From: Oscillospiraceae bacterium
GTDB lineage: Bacteria > Bacillota_A > Clostridia > Oscillospirales > Oscillospiraceae
Assembly: GCA_017470325.1 (NCBI GenBank)
Contig: JAFUES010000032.1
Span: 1 to 64,000, forward strand
Length of the DNA: 64,000 nucleotides
Direction of reading: 5' to 3'
Position numbers and translations under genes: made by a program. The notes beneath the pieces were generated by a model. That model was not told the DNA's origin, made no database searches, and saw only the letters and a list, made by a program, of their open reading frames with translations. Shown here piece by piece: positions 47,937 to 57,525 of this stretch (the stretch's first letter is position 1; the number at the start of each line of letters is the position of its first letter).

Positions 47937-50900
47937 TCAGGGATTCTGGCAGACGCCGGAGCCGTTGAAGGTGTAGGTCTTGCCGCCGATGGTCCTGCTG
48001 CCGGTGACCATGACGCCGGAGCTGTCAAGATAATACCACTTGCCGTTTTCCTTCAGCCAACCGGTCTTCATCGCACCGGAGCCGTCGAGATAGTACCACT
48101 TGCCGCCGTCCTTCAGCCAACCGGTCTTCATGGCACCGGAGCTATCGAGATAGTACCATTTGCCGCCGTCCTTCAGCCAGCCGGTCTTCATGGCGCCGGA
48201 GCTCTGCAGATAGTACCACTTGCCACTGATCATCTGCCAGCCGGTGGTCATGTAACCGGAGGAATCCATGTAATACCACTTGCCGCCGTCCTTGATCCAC
48301 TGGCTGACGGCCATACGCCCGTCGGACTTCAGGTAGCACCAGCCCCTGGAATCCTTTTTCCAGGTGTTGGTGACCATCTTGCCGTCGGAACCCAGGTAGC
48401 ACCAGCCCGCGGAATCCTTGGCCCAGCTGTCAGCGGCCATAGCGCCGGAATTCTGGAAGAAATACCAGGTGCCGCCGATCTTCTGCCAGCCGGTGACCAT
48501 GTAGCCGGAGGCGTTCAGGTAGTACCACTTGCCATTGTCCTTGACCCACTGGCTGACGGCCATGCTCCCGTCAGTCTTCACGTAGCACCAACCGCCGGAG
48601 TCTTTCACCCAACCCTTTGTCGTGGGGTGATAAGTCGTCGCCAAACCTGTGGTGTTGTACTGGCTGGCATTGCTGCCCGCCACCGCCTGAACCGTATAGC
48701 TGTACTTGGTCTCGAACCTGACGTCGGTATCTGTAAAGCCGGTACCGGTAACGCCGGTCTTGTACTTGGTCCAGGATTGGGCCGTACCGACCTTGCGGTA
48801 GATGGTATAGGATTGCGCCCCGGTGACAGCCTTCCAATTCACCGACACGCCTTGAGCAGTGTTGGTCACGCCGGAAAGCGCAGGCGCCGCAAGCGTCAGC
48901 CGGGCGATGGTCTTATGGGTCCGGCTGATCTCCTCACCGCATACGGAGCAATAGACAACTTCATCATAGCTCCCGGCAGCGGTATAGGAAGCAGGCACTT
49001 CTTTCTCACGCACGGCCCTGGCGGGCGTGTGTGTGCTTAACTTCTCAACTGTCTTATGCTCGCGGCTCAGTTCCTCGCCGCAGGCTGTGCAATAGACCAC
49101 TTCATCGTAGCTGCCTTCCGCCGCGCATGTAGCTGCCACTTCGTTCTCGTGTACCGCTGCGCCGGGGGTGTGGCCAAGCGCCGCAACCGCTTTTGCCTCT
49201 CGGCTCAATTCCTCGCCGCAGACGCTGCAGTATACGACCTCGTCATAACTGCCGTCCTCCGTGCAAGTTGCCGCCAATTCGTTCTCGTGTACCGCCGCGC
49301 CGGGGGTGTGTTCAAATCCGACTTCATCGCAGGTAACATACTGAATCTCCGCATTTTCCAAAGGGGCATTATTGCTTCCAATGGAGATTTGGCTCCAACT
49401 ATTTTCGTTACCAACATAATATACTGTCGCCAAACTGCTACAGCCAACGAACGCATATGCGCCGATAATGGTCACACTTGAAGGAATTGTCATGCTCGTC
49501 AGATTGTTGCAGCTATTGAATGTATAGTCACTGATGCTGGTCACACTTGAAGGAATCGTCACGCTCGTCAGTTCACTGCAGCCGGAAAATGCTTCGTCCC
49601 CGATGCTCGTCACGTTCGCCGGGACCTCAATACTCGCCAAGCCACTACAGCCGGCAAATGCTCCGTCCCCAATGCTCGTCACGCTCGCCGGAATCTCAAT
49701 GCTTGTCAAACCGCTGCAGCCGTAAAAAGCTTCAGGCGGGATAGCCGTGGTCCAACCGAACTCATAATTGGCACCGCTGCCTATTGGTCCCGCGCTCGTC
49801 AGTCCGCTACAGCCAGAAAAGGGACGTCTCCCAATACTTGTCACGTTCGCTGGGATCTCAATGCTCGTCAAGCCACTGCAACCGACAAATGCTATATCCC
49901 CGATGCTCGTCAAACCATCCGGGATCTCGATGCTCGTCAAGTCGCTGCAGCCGTAGAAGGCGTAGTCCCCAACACTTGTTACGCCATTTTCGATCACAAC
50001 AGTCTGTACGCTGTTGCGGTTGCTGTACCAAGGCATAGTGTTGTAACTATAATTCGCCATCGCCCCGCTGCCGCTGATGGTCAGTACGCCCTCACTGGTG
50101 AGTACCCATGTCGGGTTATCGCCGCTTGCGCCGCACTCGCCGGAGGCCAGCACCACCTCATCTGTTCCATACTGCCAATTGGCATTATATAGGGGGTCGT
50201 TCTCGTTCGAAGACCAGCGTTCGCTCTGGATAGCCAGGTTTTTGGCCGCTTCCGTCCCACCGTAAGATACATCGGTCAATCCGCTGCAGTCGGAAAAGAC
50301 ACTACTTCCGATGCTCGTCACACTCGCTGGAATTTTTACACTCGTTAGGTTGGTGCAATTATAAAAGGCAAAGCTGTCAATTTGCGTAACGCCTTCTTCA
50401 ATAATTACTTCAGTTAGATTGGTGCAGTTATTAAAAGCATAGCCCGTGATTGTCGTCACATTTTCTGGGATCGTAATGCTTTTCAATCCAGTGCAGTTGG
50501 AAAAGGCATAGCTCTCAATGCTTGTTACGCTCGATGGAATTGTTACACTCGTTAGGCTGGTGCAATTACAAAAGGCAAAGCTGTCAATTTGCGTAACGCC
50601 TTCTTCAATAATTACTTCAGTTAAGCTTGTGCAGTGATTAAAAGTAAATTCCTTGATTGTCGTTACATTCTCTGGGATTGTTACGCTTTTCAATCCAGTG
50701 CACTCGGTAAAGGCAGTACTCCCGATGCTCATCACATTGTCCGGGATTGTGATGCTTTTCAATCCAGTGCATCCGGCAAAGGCAATACTCCCGATGCTCG
50801 TTACACTCGCCGGGATCGTGATACTCATCAGACCGCTGCAGCTGCTAAAGGCGCGGTCCCCGATATTCGTTACGCCATTCTCGATCACAACAGACTTGAC

Positions 50901-53789
50901 ACTGCTGCGGTTGCCGCTCCAAGGCATAGTGCTGCTCAAAGGCCCATAGTTAGTAGTGTTGGTACTGTAATTCGCCATGGCACCCGTGCCGCTGATGGTC
51001 AGAGTGCCGTCAGACGTGAGGGTCCATGTCAAATTGTCGCCGCTTGCGCCGCACTCGCCGGAGGCCAGCACCACCTCATCTGTTCCATACTGCCAAGTGG
51101 CATTATATAGAGGGTCGTTCCCGTACGAAGACCAGCGCTGGCTCTGGATAGCCAGGTTTTTGGCCGCTTCCGTCCCGCCGTAAGATACATCGGTCAAACG
51201 GCTACAGCCAGAAAAGGCATAGTTCTCGATGCTCGTCACACTCGCAGGGATCGTGACACTTTTCAATCCAGTGCAGTCTGAAAAGGCACTACTCCCGATA
51301 CTCGTCAAGCCCGCCGGAATCTTGATGCTCGTCAGGCGGCTACAATTGGAAAAGGCCCCGTCCCCGATGCTTGACACGCTGTCTGGAATCGTAACGCTCA
51401 TTAAACTGCTGCACCTACGAAAAGCTTCCTCTTCAATGCTCTCAACTGTATCTGGAATTGTGATACTTTCCAAAGCAGTACAGCAGTCGAATGTCCGAAC
51501 ATCAATCGTTTTTATGCCATCAGGAATTGTAAAACTCGTAAAAGCGCATCCTTCAAAAGCATATTTCCCTATGCTTGTTATGCCAGTGGGCATAATGATA
51601 TTTGTCAACCCACATCCGCTGAAGGCTCCGTCTGGAATGCTCGTCGTCCAGCCAAATTCATAATCACTGCCACTATCAATAGGGCCTGCACTTGTCAACC
51701 CAATACAATCATCAAACACATTCGTTCCAATGCTTGTCACACTGGCCGGTACCTTGATACTTGTAAGATTCCTACAGCAAAAGAAGGAGCTATTCCCGAT
51801 ATTTGTTATACCCGAAGCGATCAGCACTGTTTTTAAGCTGTCTCGATAACTCCGCCAAGGGGTAGGATTGTCATTCAAGTCATAATCCATCATGGCCCCT
51901 GTGCCGCTGATGGTCAGGGTTCCGTCATCCGTGAGCGTCCAGGTCAGATTGTCGCCGTTTGCCCCGCACTCGCCGGAGGCGATGATGTTCGTCTCGTTCA
52001 GCAGCATGCCGGTGCTTCCGAACTGGTATTCCTTTCCGTCAATGGTCATCGTGCTGGTGGCCAGAACGCCGTCACCGGTGGCATAGGACAGATATTCGGT
52101 AGTGGTTTCCTCGCCGGTGCTGGGATTGGTATGGCTCACCACGTTGTGGATCCACTTGTTGGTGACCAGTGTCCCATCCGGATAATAGATCCCGGTAAGG
52201 CTGCCGTTTTCATACCGATATTCCAATTCGTTGGACTGCAAGGGATCGTCATAGGTCCCGGTGCCGGTTATCGCGGCAGTGACGACATGCAGCTCGGCAC
52301 TGAGCAGCGGATCGTTGTTCGTCCCGATCGTGATCTGATCCCACTGCGCCTGTGTCCCCTCGTAATGTACATCAGACAGATTGCTGCAGCTATAGAACGC
52401 CCCCTCCTCGATGCTTATCACACTCTCCGGGATCGTGACACTGGTCAGGCCTCTGCAGCCAGTGAACGCGCCCTCATCGATGCTTGTCACGTTGTCCGGG
52501 ATCTCGATCTCTGTCAAGCCGATGCAGTTCGTGAACGCATTAAACCCAATGCTGGTCACGTCATCCGGGATCGTGATGCTCTGCAGACTGCTGCAGTTCA
52601 TGAACGTCCCTCCCCCGATAACGGTCACACCAGCCGGGATCGTAATGTTGGTCAAGCCGCTGCAGCCATAGAACGCGCCTCCCCCGATACTGGTCACGCC
52701 ATCCGGGATCGCAATGCTTGTCAAGCCGCTGCAGTTCCAGAACGCATTAGGTCTGATGCTCGTCACAGTCTCCGGGATCGTGATACTGGTCAAGCCACTG
52801 CAGCCATAGAACGCACTATTGCCGATACTGGTCACGCCATTTTCGATCACTACAGTCCGGATGCTTTCAAGGGAGCTATGCCAGGGCATGGAATCAATGC
52901 TGTAATCCGCCATGGCTCCGCTGCCGCTGATAGTCAGGGTACCTTCGTCATCCAGCGTCCAGGTCAGATTGTCCCCCTGTGCGCCGCACTCACCGGAGGC
53001 GACGGAGTTTGCACTGGTCACCGCCTTGGGTGCGGCCTTGACCTGCCGGGACGCCGCTTTCGGCGTAACCACAGCTGCCTGTGCAGCCTGCAGCGCCACC
53101 GGGACCTCCACCGGCTCAGCGGCAGCTTCCACGGTCAGCTCCGTCTCCTCCACGGTCGCAAAGCCCTCACAGACCGCCGTGTAGAAATATACGCCGGGCA
53201 GCAGGCGATAGCTGCCGTCTTCCTCGGCGTCGATCTCCTGCTTGTCGCCGTTTTCCTCTTTCGTATAGACGGTGACTTCCGCATCCTTCGGCGTCAGCAC
53301 AAAGCGCAGGATGACCGCCTGGGTCTCCTGTGTGGTCGATGTTGTCAGTGTCTCCGGCTGGGTCGGCGTCTCCGGTTCAGTCGGGGCTTCCAGCTCGGTC
53401 GGCGTCTCCGGCGCGGTCGGTGCTTCCGGCTCGGTCGGCGTTTCCGGCACGGTCGGCGTCTCCGGTTCAGTCGGGGTCTCCGGCTCGGTCGGAGCTTCCG
53501 GCACGGTCGGCGTCTCGTTGTCAGAAGAAGCGCGCTCTTCTCCGCTTCCGCTTTCCGCGAGCGCTTCGATGTCGCTTTCTTCTTCCTCCACGACTGGCTC
53601 CGTCTGGGTCGTGTCAGACTCAGAAGATACGGGTTCCGCGGGCGTTTCCGACACGGTCTCCACCTGCTGCGTATCCTGCTGCTCATCCTCCGGCGCCGCG
53701 TCCTCCGCCGCCAGGGCGGAAACGGGCAGCATGGTGACAAACATCAGCACGCACAAAAGTAGGGCCATCAGGCGTTTTCTGATCTTCAT
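47937..53789 (-). CDS. Giant leucine-rich-repeat surface protein with choline-binding-type repeats
   Basis: 1950 residues from the ATG at 53789 (AGGAGG eight nt upstream). Signal peptide ~1-28 (ALLLCVLMFVTMLPVSALAAE). Then an acidic Pro/Thr/Glu repeat stalk (PTEPETPT units, ~75-155) and a PEGA-like beta domain (~160-240). Four BspA-type LRR_5 blocks follow, each opened by SGECGA-GDNLTWTL (near 264, 602, 905 and 1212) and built of GCSGLTSITIP-like units. Next are three HTPGAAVHENE...YCSVCGEE repeats (~1497-1630), a fibronectin III domain (~1630-1725) and about a dozen 20-residue cell-wall-binding repeats (GGKWYYLDSSGAMKTGWLKD type) to the C-terminus. No LPXTG. An extracellular adhesin or ligand-binding protein held to the wall by its repeats. 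Confidence 0.93.
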   Translation of the reverse strand: MKIRKRLMALLLCVLMFVTMLPVSALAAEDAAPEDEQQDTQQVETVSETPAEPVSSESDTTQTEPVVEEEESDIEALAESGSGEERASSDNETPTVPEAPTEPETPTEPETPTVPETPTEPEAPTAPETPTELEAPTEPETPTQPETLTTSTTQETQAVILRFVLTPKDAEVTVYTKEENGDKQEIDAEEDGSYRLLPGVYFYTAVCEGFATVEETELTVEAAAEPVEVPVALQAAQAAVVTPKAASRQVKAAPKAVTSANSVASGECGAQGDNLTWTLDDEGTLTISGSGAMADYSIDSMPWHSSLESIRTVVIENGVTSIGNSAFYGCSGLTSITIPETVTSIRPNAFWNCSGLTSIAIPDGVTSIGGGAFYGCSGLTNITIPAGVTVIGGGTFMNCSSLQSITIPDDVTSIGFNAFTNCIGLTEIEIPDNVTSIDEGAFTGCRGLTSVTIPESVISIEEGAFYSCSNLSDVHYEGTQAQWDQITIGTNNDPLLSAELHVVTAAITGTGTYDDPLQSNELEYRYENGSLTGIYYPDGTLVTNKWIHNVVSHTNPSTGEETTTEYLSYATGDGVLATSTMTIDGKEYQFGSTGMLLNETNIIASGECGANGDNLTWTLTDDGTLTISGTGAMMDYDLNDNPTPWRSYRDSLKTVLIASGITNIGNSSFFCCRNLTSIKVPASVTSIGTNVFDDCIGLTSAGPIDSGSDYEFGWTTSIPDGAFSGCGLTNIIMPTGITSIGKYAFEGCAFTSFTIPDGIKTIDVRTFDCCTALESITIPDTVESIEEEAFRRCSSLMSVTIPDSVSSIGDGAFSNCSRLTSIKIPAGLTSIGSSAFSDCTGLKSVTIPASVTSIENYAFSGCSRLTDVSYGGTEAAKNLAIQSQRWSSYGNDPLYNATWQYGTDEVVLASGECGASGDNLTWTLTSDGTLTISGTGAMANYSTNTTNYGPLSSTMPWSGNRSSVKSVVIENGVTNIGDRAFSSCSGLMSITIPASVTSIGSIAFAGCTGLKSITIPDNVMSIGSTAFTECTGLKSVTIPENVTTIKEFTFNHCTSLTEVIIEEGVTQIDSFAFCNCTSLTSVTIPSSVTSIESYAFSNCTGLKSITIPENVTTITGYAFNNCTNLTEVIIEEGVTQIDSFAFYNCTNLTSVKIPASVTSIGSSVFSDCSGLTDVSYGGTEAAKNLAIQSERWSSNENDPLYNANWQYGTDEVVLASGECGASGDNPTWVLTSEGVLTISGSGAMANYSYNTMPWYSNRNSVQTVVIENGVTSVGDYAFYGCSDLTSIEIPDGLTSIGDIAFVGCSGLTSIEIPANVTSIGRRPFSGCSGLTSAGPIGSGANYEFGWTTAIPPEAFYGCSGLTSIEIPASVTSIGDGAFAGCSGLASIEVPANVTSIGDEAFSGCSELTSVTIPSSVTSISDYTFNSCNNLTSMTIPSSVTIIGAYAFVGCSSLATVYYVGNENSWSQISIGSNNAPLENAEIQYVTCDEVGFEHTPGAAVHENELAATCTEDGSYDEVVYCSVCGEELSREAKAVAALGHTPGAAVHENEVAATCAAEGSYDEVVYCTACGEELSREHKTVEKLSTHTPARAVREKEVPASYTAAGSYDEVVYCSVCGEEISRTHKTIARLTLAAPALSGVTNTAQGVSVNWKAVTGAQSYTIYRKVGTAQSWTKYKTGVTGTGFTDTDVRFETKYSYTVQAVAGSNASQYNTTGLATTYHPTTKGWVKDSGGWCYVKTDGSMAVSQWVKDNGKWYYLNASGYMVTGWQKIGGTWYFFQNSGAMAADSWAKDSAGWCYLGSDGKMVTNTWKKDSRGWCYLKSDGRMAVSQWIKDGGKWYYMDSSGYMTTGWQMISGKWYYLQSSGAMKTGWLKDGGKWYYLDSSGAMKTGWLKDGGKWYYLDGSGAMKTGWLKENGKWYYLDSSGVMVTGSRTIGGKTYTFNGSGVCQNP

Positions 53790-53859
53790 AGCTCCAACCT
53801 CCTGTAACAAACCGCGCCGCCAAAACCGCACGGTGAAAAAGCATTTTCTCTATTATTTT

Positions 53860-53888
53860 ATTATAGCACGCCAGCCGGTGCAAAACAA
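53860..53888 (-). promoter_or_regulatory. Sigma-A promoter of the giant surface protein gene
   Basis: Minus strand: -35 TTGTTT (53883-53888), 17-nt spacer, -10 TATAAT (53860-53865), leader about 65 nt. Confidence 0.65.
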
Positions 53889-53908
53889 GAAAAAGCCGGA
53901 TAAAAAAG

Positions 53909-53939
53909 GAAAAAACAGAGCGTGCAAAGCACGCTCTGT
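53909..53939 (-). terminator. Terminator of the 2-oxoacid oxidoreductase operon
   Basis: 11-bp perfect stem ACAGAGCGTGC / GCACGCTCTGT with a 3-nt loop, followed on the minus strand by six T. Ends 26 nt after the gamma subunit stop. Confidence 0.92.
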
Positions 53940-53964
53940 CTCTCGCTTGTTGGGTTTTCAGATT

Positions 53965-54507
53965 TCAGGCCTTGGCGGCTTCCATACCGGCGTACAGGGC
54001 GGCCTTGTTGCCGTCCAGGAACTTCATCTTCTTCGGCCCAAGCTCCAGCTTGATGGCCTCGATCATCTTGTCGGTCTCCACGCCGTCCACGTCCGCGCCC
54101 ATCATAGAACCCAGGATCGCAACGTTTGCGCCCTTGGGGTTCTTGACTTCCTCGGCGATTTTGTTGGCGTCGCAATAGACCACGCGGATGTCGTCACGCA
54201 CGGCCTTTCGGTCGATGATGGAGCTGTTGACGACCAGCAGTCCGCCCGGCTTCACCTTGGGCTCGAACTTGTCCAGAGAGGGCAGGTTCATAGCGACGAT
54301 CACATCGGCCTGGTCCACCAGGGGGGAGCCGACCTCTTCATCGCTGACGGTGACGGAGCAGTTGGCGGTGCCGCCGCGCATCTCAGGGCCGTAGGAGGGC
54401 AGCCAGGAAACATGCTTGCCTTCCAGCATATAGGCCATGGCAACGAACTTGCCGATCAGCAGCATACCCTGGCCGCCGAAGCCGGCAAAAATGTACTGTT
54501 TCATCAT
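53965..54507 (-). CDS. 2-oxoacid:ferredoxin oxidoreductase, gamma subunit
   Basis: 180 residues. Gamma subunit of four-chain KorABCD/VorABCD enzymes: opening QYIFAGFGGQGMLLIGK, then SYGPEMRGGTANCSV and a C-terminal Rossmann-like helix pair. The complex oxidatively decarboxylates a 2-oxoacid to its acyl-CoA and reduces ferredoxin. Two nt downstream of the beta gene. Whether the substrate is 2-oxoglutarate or branched-chain 2-oxoacids cannot be settled from sequence by eye. Confidence 0.9.
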   Translation of the reverse strand: MMKQYIFAGFGGQGMLLIGKFVAMAYMLEGKHVSWLPSYGPEMRGGTANCSVTVSDEEVGSPLVDQADVIVAMNLPSLDKFEPKVKPGGLLVVNSSIIDRKAVRDDIRVVYCDANKIAEEVKNPKGANVAILGSMMGADVDGVETDKMIEAIKLELGPKKMKFLDGNKAALYAGMEAAKA

Positions 54508-54509
54508 GA

Positions 54510-55268
54510 TTATTCAGCCCCCTTATCTTTCTTCACACCCAGAGGATAGTAGGGGATCATGTTCTCTTCCAGCCAGGTCATGGCTTCCACAGGGCTCAGG
54601 CCCCAGTTGGTGGGGCAGGTGGACAGAACTTCGATCAGGCAGAAGCCCTTACCATCCAGCTGATACTGGAATGCCTTCTTGATAGCCTTCTTGGTCTTGA
54701 GAATGTTGGCGTTGTTGTTGACCGCGCAGCGCTCGATGTAGTAGGCGCCGGGGATCTCGGAAAGCATCTCGGAGATCTTGATGGGCGCGCCGCACCAGGC
54801 CTCGTCACGGCCGTTGGGAGAAGTGGTGGTCTTCTGGCCGACCAAGGTGGTGGGGGCCATCTGACCGCCGGTCATACCGTAAATGGCGTTGTTGACAAAG
54901 ATGGTGACGAACTTCTCGCCGCGGTGGGCGGCGTGTACGATCTCAGCGGTGCCGATGGAGGCCAGGTCGCCGTCGCCCTGATAGGTGAAGACCAGGGTGC
55001 CGGGACGGGCGCGCTTGGCGCCGGTGGCCACTGCGGGAGCGCGGCCGTGGGCGGCCTCGTACATGTCGCAGTTGAAGTAGTCATATGCGAAAACGGAGCA
55101 GCCGACAGGGGCGACGCCCATGACGTTGCCGGCTTCCAGCTTGCCTTCCTGGATCAGCTCGTCGATGGATTCCGCCACCAGGCGGTGGATGATGCCGTGG
55201 TTGCAGCCGGGGCAATAATGGAACTGCTTGTCAGTCAGCAGTTTGGTTCTTTCAAATACGACAGACAT
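54510..55268 (-). CDS. 2-oxoacid:ferredoxin oxidoreductase, beta (TPP) subunit
   Basis: 252 residues. Thiamine diphosphate-binding subunit: HYCPGCNHGIIHRLVAE near the N-terminus, the TPP/Mg signature GDGDLASIGTAEIVHA and VNNAIYGMTGGQMAPTT. Ends with KKDKGAE. Immediately follows the alpha gene. Confidence 0.92.
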   Translation of the reverse strand: MSVVFERTKLLTDKQFHYCPGCNHGIIHRLVAESIDELIQEGKLEAGNVMGVAPVGCSVFAYDYFNCDMYEAAHGRAPAVATGAKRARPGTLVFTYQGDGDLASIGTAEIVHAAHRGEKFVTIFVNNAIYGMTGGQMAPTTLVGQKTTTSPNGRDEAWCGAPIKISEMLSEIPGAYYIERCAVNNNANILKTKKAIKKAFQYQLDGKGFCLIEVLSTCPTNWGLSPVEAMTWLEENMIPYYPLGVKKDKGAE

Positions 55269-56348
55269 TTACTTGCCCTCCTTCATAGCGAGGATCTCGC
55301 TCTTGATCTCGTCCGTGGTCGGGAACTGGCTGCCGAAGTGACCGAAGAAACGGATGGGCTTGGCGCCTTCCAGACCCAGTTTTACGTCTTCCAGCATCTG
55401 GCCTTCGTTGACCTCAACGTCCAGAACGCCCTTGATCTGGTCGCGACAGATGGTCTCACGCATGGCGTCATAGGGGAAGGGCCACACGGAGATGGGACGG
55501 AACAGACCCACCTTCACGCCCTGCTCACGCAGCTCGTCGATAGCGGTCTTGGCGATACGGGCTACCGTGCCGAAGGCGGTGATGATGAACTCGGCGTCCT
55601 CGGTCTTGTAGTTCTCCCAGATCTGCTCGTTGGCCTTGGCCTCTTTGTAGATGGCCTGCAGGTGCTCGTTGTGGACGGACAGGGACTCGGTGTCAATGTA
55701 GATGGAGTTGATGACGCCGCGCTTGGCGGGATCATCGCCGGGCTTCCAGCCGGTGCAGGCCCAGGGCTTCTTCTCCGGGTCGACCTTGTAGTCCACCATC
55801 TCGGGCATCTCAACAGGCTCCATCATCTGGGCGATGATGCCGTCAGCCAGGAACAGCACGGGCATGCGGTACTTCTCCGCCTTCTCGAAGGCGAACATCA
55901 TGATGTCGATAGCTTCCTGGACAGAGGAGGGAGCATAGGTCAGCAGGTGATAGTCACCATTGCCGCCGCCCTTGACGCCCTGGAAATAGTCGGCCTGAGA
56001 GGCCTGGATGTTGCCCAGACCGGGGCCGCCGCGCATGACGTTCAGGATCACGCAGGGCAGCTGCGCGCCGGCGCAGTAGGAAATGCCCTCCTGCTTCAGG
56101 CTGACGCCGGGGCTGGAAGAAGAGGTGATAACGCGGGCGCCGGTACCGGCTGCGCCGTACACCATGTTGATGGCCGCGACTTCGCTCTCGGCCTGGAGGA
56201 AGCAGCCTCCGACCTCGGGCATACGGGCGGACATGTATTCGGGGATCTCAGTCTGCGGGGTAATCGGATAGCCAAAGAAGAAACGAGCGCCGGCACGAAT
56301 CGCAGCCTCCGCGATCGCTTCGCTACCCTTCATAAGAGTCAGTGCCAT
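55269..56348 (-). CDS. 2-oxoacid:ferredoxin oxidoreductase, alpha subunit
   Basis: 359 residues, typical of KorA/VorB alpha chains. Contains the pyrimidine-binding domain with FFFGYPITPQTEIPEYMS near the N-terminus, SSSPGVSLKQEGISYCAGAQ, and the C-terminal transketolase-like domain with VGLFRPISVWPFPYDAM. Forms the catalytic core with the beta chain. It sits 14 nt after the ferredoxin-like delta gene. Confidence 0.92.
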   Translation of the reverse strand: MALTLMKGSEAIAEAAIRAGARFFFGYPITPQTEIPEYMSARMPEVGGCFLQAESEVAAINMVYGAAGTGARVITSSSSPGVSLKQEGISYCAGAQLPCVILNVMRGGPGLGNIQASQADYFQGVKGGGNGDYHLLTYAPSSVQEAIDIMMFAFEKAEKYRMPVLFLADGIIAQMMEPVEMPEMVDYKVDPEKKPWACTGWKPGDDPAKRGVINSIYIDTESLSVHNEHLQAIYKEAKANEQIWENYKTEDAEFIITAFGTVARIAKTAIDELREQGVKVGLFRPISVWPFPYDAMRETICRDQIKGVLDVEVNEGQMLEDVKLGLEGAKPIRFFGHFGSQFPTTDEIKSEILAMKEGK

Positions 56349-56362
56349 TTTTCAATTCCTCC

Positions 56363-56569
56363 TTATCTTTCTACCGTGATCGCCACGTCAGGGCAGGTCC
56401 TTGCGCAGGACGCACAGGCGATGCACGCCTCCGGTACGACTACCTCCGCGGGGTGGTAGCCCTTTGCGTTGAGCTTGGTCTTGGAAAGGGCGAGTACATC
56501 CTTGGGACATGCTCTGACGCACAAGCCGCAGCCCTTGCAGACAAGCTCATTGATTGTCACCTTTGCCAT
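56363..56569 (-). CDS. 2-oxoacid:ferredoxin oxidoreductase, delta (ferredoxin-like) subunit
   Basis: 68 residues with two [4Fe-4S] cysteine sets, [12 protein letters not shown] and [12 protein letters not shown]. Carries electrons from the TPP centre to external ferredoxin. GAGGT precedes the ATG. 66 nt separate it from the upstream ATPase gene, close enough for a shared transcript. Confidence 0.93.
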   Translation of the reverse strand: MAKVTINELVCKGCGLCVRACPKDVLALSKTKLNAKGYHPAEVVVPEACIACASCARTCPDVAITVER

Positions 56570-56635
56570 GTTTCTACCTCTTTTCTGTTATAGTTTTCTA
56601 ATATCGCTCATTTTAAAACCGCATTACGCGGGGAC

Positions 56636-57373
56636 TCACAGATATTCCAGCTGCTGGGGACGCTTCTCGCCCAGGCTGTTGATCCAGCTGTTCCAGTCGC
56701 GCTTCATGTAGATATCGATGGGCAGCGGCTGACCGATGTACTTGGGGTCGTGCCCCTCGGCCAGAAACTGCTCCAAAAGCGCGGCCTTGCCGGAGGTAAA
56801 TTTCACCGGGACGCCGGTGCGCTGGGAGACCTCTTTGATCATCTCATAGCCGTCCCGCAACTCGTCCGGGCCGGTCATTTCCGCCAGATTCGTGTTGTTG
56901 ATCATACCGGTGAGCTTCAGGCGGGAGTGGATCTCCATCTCCTCCTGCAGGTGGATGATCTTTTCCACCGTGCCGGACAGGGGCCTGCGGATGTTCACTA
57001 CGTTCAGGACCTCCAGAGAACCTGGCTCCAGATCTACGAAATCCTGGTGATAGCGGCCCAGGGCCGTGGAACCGGTGGAATCGCCGCCAACGTCGAAGAT
57101 GACCGTCTCCCAGTCCATGGCGAAAGCGGAAGCCACCTCGGCGGGCAGGGACAGGGTCTCGATGCCGGAATTGGCAAAGTTAGGGGAGACAAGACGGATC
57201 TCCTTCATGCGGGTCATATTCCCCCGCTCGGTCACGCGGAAATAGGTGTTGACCATATCCAGGTCCAGCAGCTCCGTGCGCTCGCCGCGCTCGGCCGCTT
57301 TGAACGCAAAATTCAGCGCCAACTCACTTTTGCCGCTGCCGTAGTTGCCGATCAAGACGTAAACCTTTTTCAT
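56636..57373 (-). CDS. P-loop ATPase linked to the 2-oxoacid oxidoreductase operon
   Basis: 245 residues from the ATG at 57373; longer in-frame starts run into the promoter region. Walker A is GNYGSGKSE (~8-16), then ERTELLDLDMVNTYFRVTER and IFDVGGDSTGS as a Walker B-like strand, in the style of SIMIBI (CobQ/MinD-type) NTPases. No membrane span. It is the first gene before the delta-alpha-beta-gamma genes, so a role in assembly, cofactor loading or regulation of the oxidoreductase is possible; no function is established. The upstream ribosome site is weak (GGGGC). Confidence 0.75.
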   Translation of the reverse strand: MKKVYVLIGNYGSGKSELALNFAFKAAERGERTELLDLDMVNTYFRVTERGNMTRMKEIRLVSPNFANSGIETLSLPAEVASAFAMDWETVIFDVGGDSTGSTALGRYHQDFVDLEPGSLEVLNVVNIRRPLSGTVEKIIHLQEEMEIHSRLKLTGMINNTNLAEMTGPDELRDGYEMIKEVSQRTGVPVKFTSGKAALLEQFLAEGHDPKYIGQPLPIDIYMKRDWNSWINSLGEKRPQQLEYL

Positions 57374-57422
57374 AAGAACGCCCCTGATGTAGATTTGCAG
57401 AACCAAATCTGCTCCGTTTATC

Positions 57423-57451
57423 ATTTTATCATTGTGTCTGTTGTGCGTCAA
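57423..57451 (-). promoter_or_regulatory. Sigma-A promoter of the ATPase/2-oxoacid oxidoreductase operon
   Basis: Minus strand: -35 TTGACG (57446-57451), 17-nt spacer, -10 TAAAAT (57423-57428), 50 nt before the ATPase start codon. Confidence 0.75.
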
Positions 57452-57525
57452 TGAACAAGTTGCATATATTTTTCTTTTCTTTAGCAGCAAAATGACGGTG
57501 CTTTCAAAAAAGTGATTTTGATCAA

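Noticed and set aside
47980..48620. Regularly spaced near-identical DNA repeats that look array-like
   Set aside because: Repeats keep the reading frame and encode 20-residue wall-binding units; there are no unique spacers of constant length, so this is not a CRISPR array.
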